Source of the DNA: DASWJQ01 sp964517315 | Lineage (GTDB): Bacteria; Chloroflexota; Anaerolineae; Anaerolineales; E44-bin32 | Length of the DNA stretch: 63,245 nucleotides | Assembly: GCA_964517315.1 (NCBI GenBank) | Contig: CAZFCJ010000004.1 | Coordinates: forward strand, 1-63,245 | Direction: 5' to 3' | Translations under genes and position numbers: made by a program | Part shown: positions 60,643-63,245 of the stretch, piece after piece | Numbering within the stretch: the stretch's first letter is position 1 | How the letters are laid out: every line of letters starts with the position of its first letter | The notes under the pieces: generated by a model | What the model was told of the DNA's origin: nothing | The model's input: the letters and a program-made list of their open reading frames with translations, nothing else | The model's database searches: none

Positions 60643-61572
60643 TCAGCCGAGCAGATCCTCGAGGGCGGGCTTCAGCTCAGGGTGCTCAAACGTGAAACCC
60701 GCTTGCTCAAGCCGCTGCGGAACCATCCTTTGGCCCTCCAACACGAGGCTGGCAACCTCGCCGAGCGCCAATCGCAGTGCAAAGCCCGGCGTGGGAAAGA
60801 AGGAAGGTCGATGGAGCACATCTCCCAGCGCCTTGACCAATTCACGGTTGCTGACCGGATGAGGCGCCGAGACGTTGTACGGTCCTTCGCTGTCCGGGCT
60901 TTCCAGCAGGAAGCGGTACGCTCGAATCGGGTCGTCCACGTGGATCCAGGGATAGAATTGGTCGCCCGATCCCAGCGGTCCGCCGACGAAGAGTTTCATC
61001 GGCAGCAGCAGACGGGGAAGCGGGCCCTCCCCGGGATCGAGGACGATGCCGGTGCGTGTGATCACCCGCCGCACGCCCAGCTCCTCCACCTCGGCCGTGG
61101 CGGCCTCCCACTCGACGCAGACCCTGGCGAGGAAGTCGTCGCCGGGAGGGGTGTCTTCGGTCTTGACTTCTTGGCTGAGATTGGTGCCGTAGTAACCGGA
61201 GGCCGAGGCCTGAAGGACGAGCTCCGGTTTGTTGTCCGCCTGCCGAGCCGCCTCAACGACGGCCTGGCCCGCCTGGCGGCGGCTCTCGAGGATCAGGCGC
61301 CTGCGGCGCTCGGTCCAGCGCCTGGGGATGAACCTGCCGCCGGCGAGGTCCTCGCCCGCGAAGTTAACGATCGCGTCCGCGCCGTCGGCGTGCTCGAGCC
61401 AGCCCTGCGATGACTTGGCGTCCCAGCCGACGATCTGCGCTTCTGAGGGCACTCGATCGCGCTTGGCTTGGGGACTGCGAGATAGAACGATCACCTGATG
61501 GCCGTCGGCTACCAGGCTGCGCGTCAATTTCGTGCCGAGCCGTCCTGTACCCCCGGTGACGACCACTTTCAT
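60643..61572 (-). CDS. TIGR01777-family SDR (YfcH-like epimerase)
   Basis: 309 aa. N-terminal MKVVVTGGTGRLGTKL; family marks GADAIVNFAGEDLAGGRFIP, RRRRLILESRRQAGQAVVEA and QASASGYYGTN (Tyr-x-x-x without the usual Lys order, as in this family). The C-terminal DUF1731-type tail is QAGFTFEHPELKPALEDLLG. The function of the family is unknown; roles in cell division or sugar-nucleotide metabolism have been proposed. GGAGGG lies 7 nt before the ATG. Confidence 0.88.
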   Translation of the reverse strand: MKVVVTGGTGRLGTKLTRSLVADGHQVIVLSRSPQAKRDRVPSEAQIVGWDAKSSQGWLEHADGADAIVNFAGEDLAGGRFIPRRWTERRRRLILESRRQAGQAVVEAARQADNKPELVLQASASGYYGTNLSQEVKTEDTPPGDDFLARVCVEWEAATAEVEELGVRRVITRTGIVLDPGEGPLPRLLLPMKLFVGGPLGSGDQFYPWIHVDDPIRAYRFLLESPDSEGPYNVSAPHPVSNRELVKALGDVLHRPSFFPTPGFALRLALGEVASLVLEGQRMVPQRLEQAGFTFEHPELKPALEDLLG

Positions 61573-61671
61573 GTGTCATCCCTCCTGTTGTTTGTTCATG
61601 TCGGTGAGTCAGGGTCATGATGAGGCTAGAGTTTGCCTAGTGGGTCCATCTAAAGTGTAACAATCACGGGG

Positions 61672-61700
61672 ATTGAAATGGACGGTAATTGAAATGGACG
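61672..61700. repeat. Two short direct repeats
   Basis: ATTGAAATGGACG at 61672-61684 and 61688-61700, 3 bp apart. Only two copies and no spacers, so it is not a CRISPR array. Confidence 0.6.
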
Positions 61701-61711
61701 TTAAACGAACG

Positions 61712-61734
61712 AGCGCCCGGTATTCCCGGGCGCT
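61712..61734 (-). terminator. Hairpin downstream of tRNA-Glu
   Basis: AGCGCCCGG (61712-61720), loop TATTC, CCGGGCGCT (61726-61734), 9-bp stem; 10 bp past the tRNA 3-prime end on the minus strand. The following CGTTCGTTTAACG is only moderately U-rich. Confidence 0.6.
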
Positions 61735-61743
61735 TAGGGCAGG

Positions 61744-61818
61744 TGCCCCCACGGGGATTTGAACCCCGGTCTTAGGCTTGAAAGGCCTATGTCCTGGACC
61801 AGGCTAGACGATGGGGGC
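61744..61818 (-). tRNA. tRNA-Glu (anticodon TTC)
   Basis: 75 nt on the minus strand. Acceptor stem GCCCCCA/TGGGGGC; anticodon arm TAGGC-CTTTCAA-GCCTA with anticodon TTC; T arm CGGGG-TTCAAAT-CCCCG. The CCA end is not encoded (CCT follows the discriminator A). Confidence 0.95.
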
Positions 61819-61856
61819 GCGCGCCGCCGGATTGTATCATGCGCCGCGCGCGCCGG

Positions 61857-63152
61857 TCAACGCCCGCGGCGCCGGCCCTTCTTGCCCCGATAGGAGGGCG
61901 TGGTGATGGCGTGGATGGTGCACAGCCGGGCGTCGAGCATGCGGGTGCGCAGCCGGGCGTCGATATCGTCAAGCGGGTCGGCGGTCGTAATCACGGTGGG
62001 CAGCGCCGCGTTGTAGCGGTGGTTAAAGAGCTGGTAAAGCTTCTCTTTGACCCAGGGCGTCATCGCTTGCGTTCCCAGATCGTCCATCACGAGCAAGGGA
62101 GCGGCGCGAACTTCGTCGAAGCGGCGGTCGTAGGAGGTCTCGCTGCGCGGGCTGAACGTCGAACGAAGATGGTCCAGCAGATCGGGTACGACGATGAACA
62201 TGACCGGGAAACCTTGGCTGGAACGGTAGTTGGCGATCGCCGCCGCCAGGTGAGTCTTGCCCACGCCGTAGGGCCCGGTGAAGACGAGCCAACCTTCGGG
62301 GTCTTCGGCGAACTCGCGAGCGGCCTCGAAGGCGCGCGCCAGGCTGCGCAGGTCGTCGCGGTCGAGGCCCTCCGATTTACGCAAACTGAGCGTGCCGAAG
62401 GTTTGCCCGGCGTGGACGCTGAGTGAGGACAGCTCGTGATGGCCCCCTTCGTCCTCGGGACGGCGGTAATCGGGCGCCAGAATGCGCACTTGGGTCACAA
62501 GGTCGGGATCGGAGAGACGGGATCGCATCCGCCCTTCGATCTCCTGTAGGGCCAGATTGGTGGTGACGATCGTCGGCAGTTCGTTGATGTAGCGATAATT
62601 CAGGATCTGGAAGAGCTTCTCTTTGGCCCAGTCCGTCGCGTTCTGGGTGCCAAAATCGTCGAGCACGAGCAGCGGTACTCGCCGCACCTGCTCGAAGCGC
62701 TCCTCGAACGCGCCGGCCGGTCCGCTGAAGGCGTAGCGCAAGGTGTCCAGCAGATCGGGAACTGTGAGAAACAGCGTTGAGACGCCGCGCGAGACGGCCC
62801 GGTTCGCGGCTGCGGCGGCGAGGTGGGTCTTGCCACAGCCGTAGCCGCCCTGAAGGAGCAGCCAACCCTGGGGGCCGTCGGCGAACAACTTGGCGTGGTT
62901 GTACGCTTGCTTGAGCGTCGAGCGGGCCTGCTCGCCGATGCCGACTCGGCCCTGGGGGACGAACGTATTGAAGGTCATGTGCTGCAGCTTCTCGAGATCG
63001 CTCATGCGAAATAAGCGGTCGCGTATGCGCGACTCGAGCTCTTGCTGACGGCAGGTGCAGACCTGCAGTTTGCCGAAATCGGGATCGTCGACCGGCAGGT
63101 CGCGGCGAATGTAGCCCAGCCCCTCACAGTGCGGGCAGTTTGGGTCGCCCAT
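61857..63152 (-). CDS. Tandem DnaC/IstB-like AAA+ ATPase
   Basis: 431 aa. N-terminal zinc-finger-like Cys pairs (NCPHCEGLGYI, then QVCTCRQ), followed by two complete DnaC-type ATPase modules. Module 1 has Walker A GGYGCGKT (102-109) and Walker B LLVLDDFGTQ (161-170). Module 2 has GPYGVGKT (293-300) and LLVMDDLGTQ (353-362). Each has its own sensor 1 (TIVTTNL, TVITTAD) and arginine region. A single DnaC-like module is the norm for helicase loaders; this is an internal duplication. A probable DnaD-type gene just upstream supports a replication-restart or helicase-loading role. Confidence 0.85.
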   Translation of the reverse strand: MGDPNCPHCEGLGYIRRDLPVDDPDFGKLQVCTCRQQELESRIRDRLFRMSDLEKLQHMTFNTFVPQGRVGIGEQARSTLKQAYNHAKLFADGPQGWLLLQGGYGCGKTHLAAAAANRAVSRGVSTLFLTVPDLLDTLRYAFSGPAGAFEERFEQVRRVPLLVLDDFGTQNATDWAKEKLFQILNYRYINELPTIVTTNLALQEIEGRMRSRLSDPDLVTQVRILAPDYRRPEDEGGHHELSSLSVHAGQTFGTLSLRKSEGLDRDDLRSLARAFEAAREFAEDPEGWLVFTGPYGVGKTHLAAAIANYRSSQGFPVMFIVVPDLLDHLRSTFSPRSETSYDRRFDEVRAAPLLVMDDLGTQAMTPWVKEKLYQLFNHRYNAALPTVITTADPLDDIDARLRTRMLDARLCTIHAITTPSYRGKKGRRRGR

Positions 63153-63180
63153 GCCGGCCCGTCGCCCGGCGGGTTCAGGC

Positions 63181-63245
63181 TCAGTGTTCGATGTGGTCGG
63201 CGAACTCGCCTTCGATGTATCTTCGGCGAGACGCTTCAGAGTCTC
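63181..63245 (-). CDS. 3-prime end of a probable DnaD-type replication protein (partial)
   Basis: Only the last 20 codons are in the window: DSEASRRRYIEGEFADHIEH then stop, 28 bp before the ATPase gene. The ending resembles the charged C-terminal tail of DnaD-domain proteins that pair with DnaC-like loaders in Chloroflexota and Firmicutes. The assignment rests on tail and position only. Confidence 0.4.
   Translation of the reverse strand, partial: DSEASRRRYIEGEFADHIEH

Noticed and set aside
61672..61700. Two ATTGAAATGGACG repeats resembling CRISPR repeat ends
   Set aside because: Only two copies 3 bp apart, no spacers, no cas genes nearby.

Overview
The window is GC-rich bacterial chromosomal DNA carrying about 62 genes. 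Gene content points to a member of the Chloroflexota, probably Anaerolineae-like. The reasons are a very large BTAD/AAA/TPR regulator, many proline/threonine-rich lipoproteins, a mevalonate pathway that pairs an archaeal-type HMG-CoA synthase module with a class II HMG-CoA reductase, a doubled DnaC-like ATPase, and an rpmH region without dnaA. This placement is inferred from gene content; no rRNA is present. A run of ten Ns at 257-266 marks an assembly gap.

Layout. 0.4-9.8 kb: cupin, BTAD/TPR regulator, PIG-L deacetylase, greA behind a strong promoter and two tandem intrinsic terminators, lysS, a NagD-type phosphatase and an NAD-dependent epimerase. 9.8-18 kb: a gene-poor stretch, a membrane protein coupled to a Tat-exported sulfatase-like hydrolase, a repeat-bearing lipoprotein, a PHP phosphoesterase with a flippase-like membrane protein, and an ArsR/SRPBCC cluster with a repeated candidate operator. 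18-31.5 kb: CapA-like lipoprotein, formiminotransferase-cyclodeaminase, a Crp-type regulator, a small thioredoxin-fold protein, a thioredoxin-like lipoprotein whose active-site Cys codon is TGA (candidate selenoprotein), acyl-CoA dehydrogenase, a RAYT transposase, an acyl-CoA synthetase and a coupled three-gene envelope operon. 31.9-37 kb: CorC-type transporter, TerC, tatC, tatA, nusB, Asp23 protein, fabG. 37-44.2 kb (minus strand): panE, parB, parA, PfkB kinase, khpB/jag, yidC, a beta-propeller lipoprotein, yidD, rnpA, rpmH. 44.4-54 kb: an orphan parA, a broken RAYT, murA, a SAM hydrolase, a membrane protein, gyrB, sigA, a Nudix hydrolase and a LysM lipoprotein. 54.2-58.4 kb: the mevalonate operon HMGR - HMG-CoA synthase - thiolase - DUF35 Zn protein. 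58.5-63.2 kb: small membrane protein, L-lactate dehydrogenase, a REP-rich spacer, a TIGR01777 epimerase, tRNA-Glu(TTC), the tandem DnaC-like protein and the end of a probable DnaD-type protein.

Functional themes. The 34-44 kb block links protein export and insertion (tat, yidC/yidD), RNA processing (rnpA, khpB) and chromosome segregation (parAB). The 54-58 kb operon would make mevalonate for isoprenoid lipids, but its thiolase lacks the expected nucleophilic cysteine. A family of REP-like palindromes (core GGGGCGA...TCGCCCC) is scattered through the window. It lies inside both RAYT genes at the same variable linker. The strongest candidates for follow-up are the UGA-containing thioredoxin-like lipoprotein at 22.7-23.3 kb, the RAYT/REP arrangement, the greA leader and the ArsR operator pair.
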